A stretch of DNA of 64,000 nt from Trichomonas vaginalis G3 (taxonomy: Eukaryota > Parabasalia > Trichomonadida > Trichomonadidae), in the NCBI RefSeq assembly GCF_026262505.1, contig NC_067207.1:20304082-20368081 (forward strand), in the 5' to 3' direction. The translations under genes and the position numbers were made by a program. This document shows, piece after piece, positions 41,180 to 52,479 of the stretch. The notes under the pieces are model-generated. The model worked only from the letters and a program-made list of their open reading frames with translations, ran no database searches and was not told the origin of the DNA. Position 1 is the first letter of the stretch, and every line of letters begins with the position of its first letter.

Positions 41180-43012
41180 GCCTTGTACTGCCATTTTATG
41201 GTGATGTAAAGTATTCAAAAAATTTGCAATGTAAACCATTACATGGCAGAAACTTTAAAATAAACAAAAACATGACACTTAGTACAGGGGCTTTTTGGCT
41301 GGTGAAGTCAGATAAAACGTGGCTCAAGTGCTCGTTTAAAATTAAAAATGGAATTTCTCACAGTCGAATTTCTTGGTAGACAACAAAAGTTTATCATCAA
41401 TTGTCGCGCCGAAGGTATGACATATAGTCAAACTAAGCTTGCATGGGAGGAAGAATACCCAGATCTCGGAACTTTAACATCCAATCTCATTGCTACTGCA
41501 CTTAAAAGAGCTGCATTAGGTCTATACTGGGAAAAAGGGAATCATGGCGGTGCAGATCCATACCTATGCGAGCGTGATCAGCTCACTTTAAAAGAAATTA
41601 TCGAAGATTCTGCTTACAAAGGTGAAGCTCTAGAAGCAGCTGACATTATTGACGAGGCGTTCAAGTTGAAAGAGCTCAGAAGAGATTATGGTTACAGATT
41701 CCTTCTTGAGATTAATTGTCCTACTCTTGCAGAAGAAGTTATCAATACTCTTGGTGGTGATGATGTATCGAGACCTTATGTTAACCATATTTTACAGCAA
41801 TTGCATTGCAAGCTTAAGGCATGCCAAGAGATTGAAGAATCAAGATACATGGCGTGTGAACCAAGAATTATCGAAGAATTCTACGATAAACATCGTGAAA
41901 CAATCGAAAGTACTCCAGAGGAGTTGATTTTTAGTATCGATGAAACATTCATAAACAAATTTAAGAAGAAGAAAGTTGCATTACCTGAGGAGATAGAGCA
42001 TATGATCGCCAAAGGAATTCCAAACTTTCCGCACATTACAGCTTTATGCGGATGCTCAATGACAGGCAAATCTGTCCCACCTCTCTTTGTTCTCCCATGT
42101 ATTGCAGAACTACCTAGAGAACTGAAAGTATTCCAGCGCGAAAGACATTGTTGGTTTACTTCTACGCCAAAAGGCTGGGTGAACAGAAGTGTATTCTTAT
42201 TGTATTGCATTTTCTTCATCGAGTGGCTTAACTTTGAACGCCAGAGAATGCCAGAAGATATACGTGACAAGCCTGCTCTCATTGTGTGTGATGGACACTC
42301 CAGCCGCGAGAATCCTCTGGCATTGTTCCTTTTGGCAAGTGCCAACATCAAATTAATTGTTCTTCCCGCACATACAACACACATTTTACAAGTATTTGAT
42401 GTTGGCATTGCCAAAAGATTAAAGTCCAAATTCACGGATTATCTGAGAGATTACATTAAGGCACCGAAGCAAGAGTTCAACAGCAATGCTGCAATGATGC
42501 GCTACACCATTATCTACTCATTTATTAGCGCATGGCAAGAATCAGTATCATTAAGAACGGTTCAAAATGCTGCCGCCGCCTGCGGTCTTTGCCCTTGTTC
42601 TGTAGAAGCTCTCAAACATAATAAGTATGTTCGTGAATTGACTCCTGCAGAAAAAGAATTGCAAGAGAAAAGAAATTACCGTAATCGAAATCGTTTTAAC
42701 ATCAATGGTGAAGAATTGACGACGATGGACATGATTTGCGCAATTTCTGACAATATTAAGAAGAATCCTGCAAATCACAGATTTTGCAGGAAGCCAGAAC
42801 AAGACACCAAGGAACGTTTCTACTTTTGGATTACAAACTATCTTGATCCAAGCACTGAGTTGTTGACAAAACTCCCTAATATGCCAGGTTATAGTCCAAA
42901 TGATTAGGAAAATTTTCCAATTTTCCAACAAAAATTTTCCAATTCTCCACCAAAAATTTTTTAATAAAATATTATTTTACGGCATTGCCCGTCACTTTTT
43001 TCGGTACAAGGC
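41180..43012 (+). mobile_element. pogo/Tigger-like DNA transposon (~1.83 kb)
   Basis: A single intact transposase gene is flanked by short inverted ends: GCCTTGTACTG at 41180 and CGGTACAAGGC ending at 43012 (10 of 11 matching). Each end is directly flanked by TA, the pogo/Tc1-mariner target duplication. An additional direct copy of the end motif (GCCTTGTACCGA) lies at 41161-41172, just outside, so the left boundary could be there instead. The element lies inside the MULE-like element. Confidence 0.6.
41348..42907 (+). CDS. pogo/Tigger-type DDE_1 transposase, intact DDD triad
   Basis: 519 residues. The N-terminal ~160 residues look like paired helix-turn-helix DNA-binding domains (GMTYSQTKLAWEEEYPDLGT, then SRPYVNHILQQLHC). 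The catalytic core has D198 in FSIDETF, D315 in LIVCDGHSSR and D351 in HILQVFDVGIAKRLK, the last matching the HTTHLLQPLDVG signature of pogo-like enzymes, with 35 residues between the second and third acids. The gene is uninterrupted and ends in TAG, with a C-terminal region of unknown role. Cut-and-paste transposition of its own element is the expected function. Intact reading frame and triad suggest recent activity; expression is not shown. Confidence 0.88.
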   Translation: MEFLTVEFLGRQQKFIINCRAEGMTYSQTKLAWEEEYPDLGTLTSNLIATALKRAALGLYWEKGNHGGADPYLCERDQLTLKEIIEDSAYKGEALEAADIIDEAFKLKELRRDYGYRFLLEINCPTLAEEVINTLGGDDVSRPYVNHILQQLHCKLKACQEIEESRYMACEPRIIEEFYDKHRETIESTPEELIFSIDETFINKFKKKKVALPEEIEHMIAKGIPNFPHITALCGCSMTGKSVPPLFVLPCIAELPRELKVFQRERHCWFTSTPKGWVNRSVFLLYCIFFIEWLNFERQRMPEDIRDKPALIVCDGHSSRENPLALFLLASANIKLIVLPAHTTHILQVFDVGIAKRLKSKFTDYLRDYIKAPKQEFNSNAAMMRYTIIYSFISAWQESVSLRTVQNAAAACGLCPCSVEALKHNKYVRELTPAEKELQEKRNYRNRNRFNINGEELTTMDMICAISDNIKKNPANHRFCRKPEQDTKERFYFWITNYLDPSTELLTKLPNMPGYSPND

Positions 43013-43140
43013 TAATATCACGGTATAACCCCCCTGAATATTTGTGGTCACTTCATCTTACCACGTGGTAAGTTTTTATAAAACTCTTTATTTACCATTG
43101 ATTTCTGATTTAATATCAATATCTTGAATAATCAAGCATA

Positions 43141-43176
<36 letters not shown>

Positions 43177-43215
43177 TAGTGGGGCTTCCAGGCACTTCGT
43201 GCCCTCTAGCCCCGA
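43013..43215. other. Junction with poly(A) tract and GC hairpin
   Basis: A palindromic TTACCACGTGGTAA word near 43058-43072, a run of 31 A at 43144-43174, and a hairpin at 43181-43213 (GGGGCT...AGCCCC outer stem, GGCAC-TTC-GTGCC inner stem). The hairpin has the same GC-rich, TTC-loop style as that at 39852-39880. Confidence 0.6.
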
Positions 43216-43299
43216 AGATGTTTAGAATATGAGAGAGGTCCTATAAACCGGAGAAAGTGTCATATAAACATCTGTCATTTTACTCAGAATTTTCATGAA

Positions 43300-44100
43300 A
43301 TTTACACCAAAAATATATTTTAGGGTAGAAGGGTATATCTAACCTCTTTTCTAACCTCTTTTCTACCCTCTTGAATTTTCATGAAATTTACACCAAAAAT
43401 ATATTTTAGGGTAGAAGGGTATATCTAACCTCTTTTCTAACCTCTTTTCTACCCTCTTGAATTTTCATGAAATTTACACCAAAAATATATTTTAGGGTAG
43501 AAGGGTATATCTAACCTCTTTTCTAACCTCTTTTCTACCCTCTTGAATTTTCATGAAATTTACACCAAAAATATACTACTAGGGTCATTTACGAAGAAAT
43601 CTCAACAAAGTCTTTACGATGAAGTCTTGACAAAGTCTTTACGAAGAAGTCTCAACAAAGTCTTTACGAAGAAGTCTCAACAAAGTCTTTACGAAGAAGT
43701 CTTAACAAAGTCTTTACGAAGAAGTCTCAACAAAGTCTTTACGAAGAAGTCTCAACAAAGTCTTTACGAAGAAGTCTTAACAAAGTCTTTACGAAGAAAT
43801 TCATGAAAATTCAAGAGGGTAGAAAAGAGGTTAGAAAAGAGGTTAGATATACCCTTCTACCCTAAAATATATTTTTGGGTCATTTACGAAGAAGTCTCAA
43901 CAAAGTCTTTACGAAGAAGTCTTAACAAAGTCTTTACGAAGAAATCTCAACAAAACATAGACAAGAAAGTTCATGAAAATTCAAGAGGGTAGAAAAGAGG
44001 TTAGAAAAGAGGTTAGATATACCCTTCTACCCTAAAATATATTTTTGGGTCATTTACACTCATTTACGAAGAAATCTCAACAAAGTCTTTACGAAGAAGT
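43300..44100 (+). repeat. Left repeat region of the Polinton-like element
   Basis: Three direct ~85-bp units (TTTAGGGTAGAAGGGTATAT, then two CTAACCTCTTTT-type words and TACCCTCTTGAATTTTCATG) are followed by a 25-bp tandem (ACGAAGAAGTCTCAACAAAG...) of about eight units. Two inverted copies of the first unit, each with more 25-bp units, come next. The 25-bp tandem reads open in one frame by period only. Confidence 0.8.
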
Positions 44101-44145
44101 CACAATAAAACATCTGTCAAAAGCCGCTTTTTAACTTCACTTAAA

Positions 44146-47100
44146 ATGCCACGTAAGCTACGTAAGAATATACGTAAGAGGAAGGGAGCATTGAAACATC
44201 CAATAGTAAGACTGACACCACAACAACAGTTGCAACAACAAATGCTGAATGACCCCACTATGTTGCAACAAATGTCAAGCAACCCTATGCTCTTAAACCG
44301 AGTTCTTGGTGCACAGAGTGGAGGTTTAAGAGCGGCACTTTTAGCGAAAATGGCAGGCTATGGTGGAGCTGCAGACGGAACAGCTTATAACCCTCAAAGT
44401 CAAATGAATTTGAGTTCACTCAAAAATCAAATAACAGATGTCAAAAAGTCAAACATAGACATACAGAAGCAAATAAGTGAAAACGAAAAGAAACTAGAAT
44501 ATGACAGACACACAAAGAAACTCAATGAGTTAAACGTAGAGAAAAAGAAGAAAGAAGAACAACTGAAAGAACTAAGTACAGAGGAATATGCAAAAAAAGT
44601 GTCAGAAAAAGCAACAGAAGTAGCAAAAATGGAACAAGATGTCATAAATTTGAAAAACCATACTACTCAATATAAAGTACTGAAAGATGAAGAGATAAAA
44701 CAAAAAGCCCTGAAGACATATATGGATAGCGATGAGTATAAAAAAGAAGTTGAAGCAAATGTAAAGGCAGAAAAACTTTTACAGTTGCAAAACCAAACCG
44801 TACAGTATGAAAACTTAGCACAAGAAAGTAAAAATAACGACGCGGCTATGCAAAAGGCAATGAAAAGCGCAGAATATATAAAAGCTAACAATGACTGGTT
44901 AGATGCCCAAGCCAACGCTAAAGCAGCCCAACTCATAGGGTCAATAAGGACAAAAATACAAGCGGATGAAGACAGTTCAAATGAAGCTTTAACAAATGCT
45001 GACTTTAAGAATGCCTTCGAAGCTCTTCATAGTAAGGTGAAACTAGTGAACGACTTCTCATCTGGAAAGAAACTGAAGTCTGAAGGTTTCGACAAAGAGT
45101 TAAAAGAAGTAGCACAAAATATGACGAAAATAACAGATGCAGCAACGAGACAGGCAGTTCAAAGTGCCTATGACGCCGTTAGAGCAACTGTTGTGAAAAG
45201 TCAAGAAAAAGAGTTACAACAGACCAAAACAGACCTAGTAAATGCTTTCTTAAGAACGAAAAGTCAGGTAGGACATTACGCTGCAGATGGAACATATGTG
45301 CCAGCTGGTGGAACTTATATACCACCAAACCCTCCAAGAGAAGCACCTGCACCAGGACTACCTAAAACATTTACATCGTCACATGGACATAGACACAGGC
45401 ATGCACCAAAACCACCTCCACAACCAGCACAACAACCAGCACAGCAACCAACAGTTCAAAACCCAGCACAACAACAACCACAAACAGAGCAAGGACATAA
45501 AAGAAGTAGAGAACAAGGAAACCAAGAATTCTTAAAAATGCTTAAAGAAGAGTGTGGTTTCCCAGATACTGTTGACTTTAGTGACAGATATAAAGAAGCT
45601 ATTGGAAAGTTCAAGGATGGAAATACTGACCCGAACCTATTTAGCTTTATGGCTCAGCACCAAAACGGATATAATCTCAAACCTGGAAAATACAAGCTCG
45701 CTAAGGGATATGATTTAATAGCATATCATCCAAATGACATGGATGAATTTACTCCGAGATATTTGATGTCAGAGCTAAATGACAATTCAACTTTCGTCAT
45801 GAAACGCGTAAAAAATAGAGACGGAACGAAAGAACAAAAGCTTATGAATGCGGATGACGTAGATAGGGAAATTGTTGAAAACGGTCTCGGAATATATGAA
45901 ATGCCAGCAGATGAGGTACAAGAAACTCCACAGGAAGAACTAGTTCAGATACAACCAGACATGGAAGAAATAGTTCAGCAACAACAGCTAGAAGAGCCTG
46001 AAGGAAACGAACAAGTCCTTCCTTTGGAAACTAACTTCACAGAACTAGATGAAGATTTGGAACAGCCGAAAAATCTTGACCCTCAACAAGAGTATGCGGA
46101 GAATATGGAATATTTCCAAGAGTCTAAAAAAAATTCAGCTGACATAGTAGAAGAATATCGAAAAATGTTTGCCGACATACAAAAGACTCCAACACCAGAT
46201 GAAAATATTCAGCATAGAATGGAAGCACTGAAAGAAAATGTACACAAATACAACAACCCTTTTTACTTACGAGCATTTAACGTTCAATCTTTGGATGAAC
46301 TCGGTGAAAATAAAAGGTTAAATTTCAAGAAAACATATAGAAATGAAACATTGTTTAAAGTTCATTCAGAACCTAACCAAGATGGAAACAAACCTACTTT
46401 TGTTTCTGCAGACGATGGAACTACAATGAGATGGGGTCATAAAGCTAACCCGGATAGGTGGTTCATAAACTTACAACCTCAATTCCAAGAAGTTGTAGAC
46501 GCAATGGAAGTCAATGGTGAACCAGATATAGCTGGTATTTTAAGCGCGGCTTTAATGCCATTGAAAGATATGAAACATGCAGATATTTTGGACCAGTATG
46601 AAATGAACATGGCTGATGGAAATATAACACCTGACGTTCTAGAACATTTATCTCAAAGAACTACACAGAACCATAGAGATGGTATATTTGGTGAAGAGTT
46701 TAGAAAGAAAGTTAGGGAGGGCGAAGGAAGAGAACCTATTGTACATGACCTTGCAAACGAAAGTTTACAAAATGTCATAAAAACTTACTTTGCAGACAAT
46801 GAAATGAGAAGGGATGAATATTTAAGAAAACTCAAATGGACAGTACCAAATGAAATGTTAGTATTGAAAAACATGTTCCTTGACAAAATAAAACCAACTA
46901 CAGAAATAAACGACGCAAGACTGAAAGATTGGGTAAAAGCTTTCCCATTCACAAAAGATATAGTTGGTAACATGGAAAGAAAACCAGAATGGCTACAAAA
47001 ACATATATTTGGAAACGAGCTTATTCCATATGGACAGGCACTGTTTGAAGAGCTTGAACCGGAAACTCAGGAAAGAGTCATGCAAACAATACGCGAAGAC

Positions 47101-47325
47101 TCAAATACAAACTATGACAAACTCTTTCTAGGATATAGGTTACCTGAGATGGGCGACCAGAGCCAAAAGGCAAAAAGGACATGGGAAATTTGCAACATAC
47201 TAGATGAACATAATGCAAAGATGCAACAACTTCAAGCAGAGGGCAATGAAGGAAAAAGAAGAGTTAAAAACTCAGTCAGGAAGAAAGTAAAGCTTGGTCC
47301 ACGTGGGTTCTATTATGACATATAA
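44146..47325 (+). CDS. Large coiled-coil structural-type protein of the Polinton-like element
   Basis: 1059 residues. The N-terminus is very basic (MPRKLRKNIRKRKG), followed by a Gln-rich stretch, a long coiled coil (residues about 85-400), a Pro/Gln-rich linker (about 395-440) and a mixed C-terminal half ending in a basic tail. It lies directly upstream of the capsid-like region on the same strand. Long proteins with a basic terminus and coiled coil next to the capsid gene occur in virus-like elements, so a virion or core role is likely, but I recognise no domain. Treated as part of a fossil element. Confidence 0.6.
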   Translation: MPRKLRKNIRKRKGALKHPIVRLTPQQQLQQQMLNDPTMLQQMSSNPMLLNRVLGAQSGGLRAALLAKMAGYGGAADGTAYNPQSQMNLSSLKNQITDVKKSNIDIQKQISENEKKLEYDRHTKKLNELNVEKKKKEEQLKELSTEEYAKKVSEKATEVAKMEQDVINLKNHTTQYKVLKDEEIKQKALKTYMDSDEYKKEVEANVKAEKLLQLQNQTVQYENLAQESKNNDAAMQKAMKSAEYIKANNDWLDAQANAKAAQLIGSIRTKIQADEDSSNEALTNADFKNAFEALHSKVKLVNDFSSGKKLKSEGFDKELKEVAQNMTKITDAATRQAVQSAYDAVRATVVKSQEKELQQTKTDLVNAFLRTKSQVGHYAADGTYVPAGGTYIPPNPPREAPAPGLPKTFTSSHGHRHRHAPKPPPQPAQQPAQQPTVQNPAQQQPQTEQGHKRSREQGNQEFLKMLKEECGFPDTVDFSDRYKEAIGKFKDGNTDPNLFSFMAQHQNGYNLKPGKYKLAKGYDLIAYHPNDMDEFTPRYLMSELNDNSTFVMKRVKNRDGTKEQKLMNADDVDREIVENGLGIYEMPADEVQETPQEELVQIQPDMEEIVQQQQLEEPEGNEQVLPLETNFTELDEDLEQPKNLDPQQEYAENMEYFQESKKNSADIVEEYRKMFADIQKTPTPDENIQHRMEALKENVHKYNNPFYLRAFNVQSLDELGENKRLNFKKTYRNETLFKVHSEPNQDGNKPTFVSADDGTTMRWGHKANPDRWFINLQPQFQEVVDAMEVNGEPDIAGILSAALMPLKDMKHADILDQYEMNMADGNITPDVLEHLSQRTTQNHRDGIFGEEFRKKVREGEGREPIVHDLANESLQNVIKTYFADNEMRRDEYLRKLKWTVPNEMLVLKNMFLDKIKPTTEINDARLKDWVKAFPFTKDIVGNMERKPEWLQKHIFGNELIPYGQALFEELEPETQERVMQTIREDSNTNYDKLFLGYRLPEMGDQSQKAKRTWEICNILDEHNAKMQQLQAEGNEGKRRVKNSVRKKVKLGPRGFYYDI

Positions 47326-47357
47326 ATCCAACTATTCTATATTTTTACTCATATGAA

Positions 47358-48930
47358 ATGTACGCCGCTCAGAATATAACGCCAACAGTTTTGGATGCTA
47401 TGAATGGAAATGTTTCCGAATGGTATAACGAATGCGACAATGCCATTAGAAGGTCAGAAATAGTTCCTGGAACTTACGAATATACAACTGCTGTTTCTTA
47501 TGGAAATGTAGAGTTTGGAGAAGGTTCTTCAACAACAGTAGATATTGCTTGCGACAGGTTTCATATTATTTCTATTGACAACTCATTCTTATACGTGGAA
47601 CAAGACATTGAAATAAAACCTTCTGCCAAGTTGTCTGACAAGAAAGGTTGCAATGGAATTTTCTATGTCGGATACCAATATGCTCCAGAAGTTTTCATGG
47701 GATATAAGATATATTCTAACTCTGACTTAGTTCAAACAGTAACATGGGCAAACTATGAATGGTTCGCTTTGAGAAACTCAGTACAACCACAAGCTAGAGA
47801 ACAAACAGACCAGTATGCCACCATTGAGAAAATAAGAAGACTTGACCCTAACGTTCCAGGAGTTTATGTTGACCTTTCTGGACAAACTGCAGCAGCAGTA
47901 ACCAAAGTAAAACTGAAACTTAGAGTCCCTTTGTCATCTTTCCTTATCTTCAGGTTTTTAAGATACTTGCCAAACTGGGCAGGAAAAATTTCTATCGAAC
48001 TTACTCCAAGCAAAAATAACTTAGTCATTGCACCAACACAAGACCCATTCACTCTTACTGTAGCTGGAACTGGTGGAGCCAAGTTCTGTGACTTTTGCAA
48101 AGACAAAGTTGACTTAGACTTTGGTTTCTCAAACTTCAACACTGAAGTAAACTATTATTTCAATGCTGCTGGAACTGCTTGGGACCCAGTTAAGTTTACA
48201 TGCGAAAAATTTGAATGCAAGAGAATAGAAAGCAGACTTGCCGTTTATATGTTGGACCCAGATATTTCAAATGCTTTAGCTGCCAAATATATTGCAGTTC
48301 CACTTATGTTCCCTATACACCAAATAATCTGTCAAAGACTTTGCAGGTGAAGTTGGAAACCAAAGTGCTGACCCAGGTGCAAGAACAGATATTGCTTTAA
48401 CAACTGCAATGAAACATGCAGATACTATGTTTGTACTGTTCAGACGAACTATAAATGACTATTCTTGTTTCTACAACCCTGGTATTAAATATCATATAAA
48501 CATAGATGGCAAATATATCCAAGAGAAGAATATTCCACAGTTGAGGATATGAGGTCATACAACTTGACATTAGATGCTATGAACTTTAACAAACTTCACA
48601 ACAACCATTAACCCTGAAATGCAAAGTTCTATTATGCCATATGTGAAAGTATGGACCCATACAGGAGCTCAAAAAACTCAATATAACAAATGGAGACCGT
48701 TCAAACTTTGTTTTGGCTTGGCATTCCATTTGCTGACTCAGAAGACTTTATGGGTGGTATTTCAACTGTTGGTACTGTACATAATACAATATACTGGTGA
48801 CAGAGACGGTCCAGATGAATTGAAAGCAAAGAAGTTTACAAAAACCAATAGCACTTTTCACGGAAGATGCTCTTTTGAAAATTCGTTCGATGAAAACCTG
48901 CTGGGGCTCCTCAGATTGGCATAACGACAG
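47358..48930 (+). pseudogene. Capsid-like (jelly-roll type) region of the Polinton-like element, broken
   Basis: Follows the large structural gene after about 30 bp. The protein character is beta-rich with conserved-looking blocks (FHIISIDNSFLYVEQDIEI, FLIFRFLRYLPNWAGKISIE). Its position, composition and size fit a major capsid protein of the double jelly-roll kind, but this is inferred from context and not from a recognised signature. The region is broken. Confidence 0.45.
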
Positions 48931-49879
48931 CTTCCATCGAGCAGATTTGGCAGCAGGTCAGTAAGTTGTTCTTGAACTGACTTCCTCTCCGTCAAATATT
49001 GACAGTACGCCAGTTTTGACATAATATTGTATTATAAAACTTTCCTTTATAATATCGGTTCAGTTTTGAAGTTATATTTTGTCAACGTCCAAGAACTTTC
49101 ACCATCTCGGTTATACCAACTTTCTTTGCTTTATGGAAATATTTTGGTTCAGCAAATATTGCTATTCTATAACATTTACCATTGTTTGTATAAAGAACTA
49201 TTCTGTCAATGTATTTGTATTGTTTGTGTGTGTAAACTTTGTTCTGCTTCAATTCGAAGAGATACTCAAATACGTCCATCTTTTTATTCTAAGTAAAATG
49301 TCATTTCCGAAAAATAGAAGCGTAAGTGTTTCAAAAGGTTTAATGGCGTGGCAGATGTGAAGTTAAATTCACCAACTCAAACAAACAGTCAAAGTGTTGT
49401 TGTCATGTCAAAGAAAGAGAGTTGAAGTGGGGAAACCATACGAAGACGAAGATGGTATAACAATAGTTCCTGTAAAAGAACAACCAACATACCCTGAAGT
49501 TAGCAGAGACTTAAGTTCTGTTGCAGATATTCAAACGACTACCAACAACTGAAAGACAAACTTAAAACTCAGGAGAAAGATTTTCAAGCTTTAGGTATAA
49601 TTGTTAAACTTGGTCGAACACCAACCCTGTAAAAGTGAACTCATATGTCATCGCACCTCATGAAGTTTTGAAAGAAACTATTGAAACTTTTGACAGAGGC
49701 AGATGATATAAACATCAAAGAAATAGAACCCGACATTAGTTGCTGTGGTGTTTCATATAATGTCATTGACAAGATATACGTTATGAAAGGAGGTGAAACC
49801 TTGAACTTAAAATATAGTTTCCCAGACGTCATAAAAAAATATTGACGACCACAACATTCATTAAAAATTTACTTGCTAA

Positions 49880-50681
49880 GTAAAAATGGCAGAAGACATA
49901 GTGGTTTATTACTATTTACGACTAAAAACCCTGAGTCATATAATTCTATAACAACAAACTTACAAAGTCCTCAAGGACGATATTTGTAAACTAACCTTAA
50001 ACACAATGACGACTAAAGCCTGTTTTTTCTTTTGACACCAGAAGACTTTATTGTTGTGAATGGTAAAAAATACTCCTTTGAAGATACTTACTCAGATATA
50101 CCACCAACAGGTTTGTTGACTTATTTAATACTTTAAGGACGGATGTAACATGTGCTGCAACTAGAGCAGGTTTCATTATGTTTGGATGTCCGACTGAGTT
50201 TACTATAAACGATATGAGCTATAATACAAAACTTATATCTGGTTTTTACTACCAACAGTTTCCTATAACAGGAAAAGGTGTCATACAAGGAATGTCTGCC
50301 ATTGATTTAAGCACACCTATTTTATATATTGTTTCAAACTTAGGTTCAAAGTGCTATTCGAATGTCGACAGAAACTACTATGACCAAAAGATACTCATGC
50401 GTATAAACAACACTTTCTCTGCTGGTTTGCCTATTGTTCATTCGAATGCAGAGTTTTCAGCTTTAGTAAACTCAAACACTTTAGCAAACATAAACTTAAC
50501 CTTAGTTGACGCAAACTTTGTTCCTGTAAAACTTTTATGTCCTATGTATTTGTCAATGACGGCAGAAAGTTTCGAATTGGAAGATGCAACTGGTGAAAGT
50601 ATTGTATTACAAGAACAACTTCAACAACAAATAGCTCAAGAAAAACAAATGCAACAAATGGAACAACAAAGTCAAGAATAA
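49880..50681 (+). pseudogene. Unassigned virus-type region of the Polinton-like element
   Basis: A beta-rich reading with a Gln-rich end (LQQQIAQEKQMQQMEQQ). It lies between the capsid-like and helicase regions, so a second structural protein is possible. Broken; no family recognised. Confidence 0.35.
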
Positions 50682-50710
50682 AAAAATAATATTTTTTTTA
50701 TTTTATAAAA

Positions 50711-51944
50711 ATGTACAGAATAGATGTTTCAGATTTTTATGACTTCCAAGCATTCAGAAATATGTGTCCATTTAGAGACTATAACAAAGCAGTCGAGAAT
50801 TTGAAACGTTTAGTCATTATGTTGACTCTGCCCCAGAATGTTATGTCATGAAAGAATGGGATGTTGTCTTTAACAAACCTAAAGCGACAGTAGTTTCAGA
50901 ACAAGAATGTAGACAGAAACTTAAGAAAATAAAAGTTGTACAAGTTGGAATGAAGATGTTAGATGCTTGGGATATCTTATTGTCAAAGTTAGAAGATTTT
51001 TCAGTTCGAGGTATAAAGTTCTATACACCTTCTCCAAACTTCTATTCTATCTTCACTGGATATAAATACGAACAAGTAGAATGGAAAGAAAATATATAGA
51101 AGCTTGGTTAGACCATGTCAAAGAAATTATATGCAATGGAAACGAAAGAGTCTATGAGTATATCTTATGTTGGTTTGCAAACATCTTACAACATCCAAGT
51201 GCTAAAAATGAAACTGCTCTCATTATAATTGGAAAGCAAGGAACTGGTAAGAACACATTCTTTACAGATATTTTGTGCAAACTGTTAGAAGGTTATTCGA
51301 ATCCGAATATGACAAACTTAGAAAACATCTGTGGCAAGTTTAACTCCTCAATAGAGAATATGAAACTTATAGTTTGCAATGAACTTCAAAGTATAGATAC
51401 AACAAAAGTTTTGAACTCAGATGCTTTGAAGAGTCTTATAACAGACAAAGTTGGAGTTGTTGAAAGAAAATATAAAGACCAAAGAGTTTGTGAAAATGTT
51501 GCAAACTTCATTATGGTTTCAAACAATGCTGTTCCGATGAAGTTAGAAAGTTCTGACAGAAGATATGTAGTTGTCAGAACGTCAGATTCTCATATGCAAG
51601 ATACAGAATATTTTGACGACTTAGCAGAAACTTTGACATCTGACTTTTACAACCACTTGTTCTCATACTTTATGACATTAGATATTTCTAAGTTCAATCC
51701 AAGACAAATTCCACATACCGAAGAAAGACAAACATTGTTAGAAGCAAACAAGAGTGTATATGAACTGTTTATAGATGAGACTAACTTTGAGTGTTTAGAT
51801 GAAAGGTCATTGTACGATTCGTATAAACAGTATTGTCAAGAGTATGGTTATATGGCAGCGTCTAAACGTACATTCTTGGCAAATGTCAAAAGTCTTTTAG
51901 ATGTTCAGAACGGCGTATATACAAAGAAAATTTTTTCTGAGTAA
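50711..51944 (+). pseudogene. Superfamily 3 (D5-like) helicase region of the Polinton-like element
   Basis: Walker A reads GKQGTGKNTF, preceded by the usual hydrophobic strand (ALIIIG). A Walker B-like segment (MKLIVCNELQ) and the sensor-type FIMVSNNAVP follow, then an arginine-finger-like SDRRYVVVRT. A C-terminal winged-helix part (SKRTFLANVK) resembles pox D5 proteins. Such helicases unwind DNA at replication origins of viruses and virophage-like elements. The region looks broken near its start. Confidence 0.7.
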
Positions 51945-51979
51945 ATTTTAAAAAAATATTTTTTTATCCGATAGAAAAG

Positions 51980-52243
51980 ATGACGAAATTCATCTCAGTA
52001 AATAAGTACATGACAGAAGTCAAAGAAGAACTAGACCCATTCGCTTATTTGAATGTTTACTTCTACCATTTTGAAAAGTCTACATTTGACAAAGTTTGGA
52101 ACATCGAACCAGTTAAGTTTGCTATTGTGACTAAAAATGGTGCGAAATTTGAAGACTTAGACATAGAAGGTTTGTTAGCAGTCAAAGAAAATTTTGACAA
52201 AAGTTTCAACCTTAAAGAAAGGCAAAGCATAAAACTTGTTTAA
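51980..52243 (+). CDS. Small ORF of the Polinton-like element
   Basis: 87 residues, acidic, no recognised domain. It follows the helicase region closely on the same strand and uses the same A-rich intergenic style. Confidence 0.4.
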   Translation: MTKFISVNKYMTEVKEELDPFAYLNVYFYHFEKSTFDKVWNIEPVKFAIVTKNGAKFEDLDIEGLLAVKENFDKSFNLKERQSIKLV

Positions 52244-52479
52244 TACCTTATGAAGTCCAAAGAAAGCAGACGATATGAATATTATAGATCTAAGATAGTT
52301 TGAAAGTTCAAGGTAATTGGGTAAAAAGATTTTAGAGTCTAAAGCAGTGTTTGCTCTAAAGAGGAAGAGCACATTGACATTGACCCAGAAATGTTCTAAA
52401 ATAAAAATTTATTTTTACATGTCATATCTCACCTTCTCTGGAACTGGTTCAGGTTCTTTCTTCTCTTCTACTTCTTTTT

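Noticed and set aside
39818-43075. CTTACCACGTGG words as ends of a larger element around the pogo gene
   Set aside because: The word at 43058-43072 is itself palindromic and the similarity does not extend; the GCCTTGTAC ends with TA flanks are the better fit.
43590-43800. CRISPR-like array of ~25-bp units
   Set aside because: The units are contiguous without unique spacers and lie in the repeat region of a eukaryotic virus-like fossil; a plain tandem repeat.
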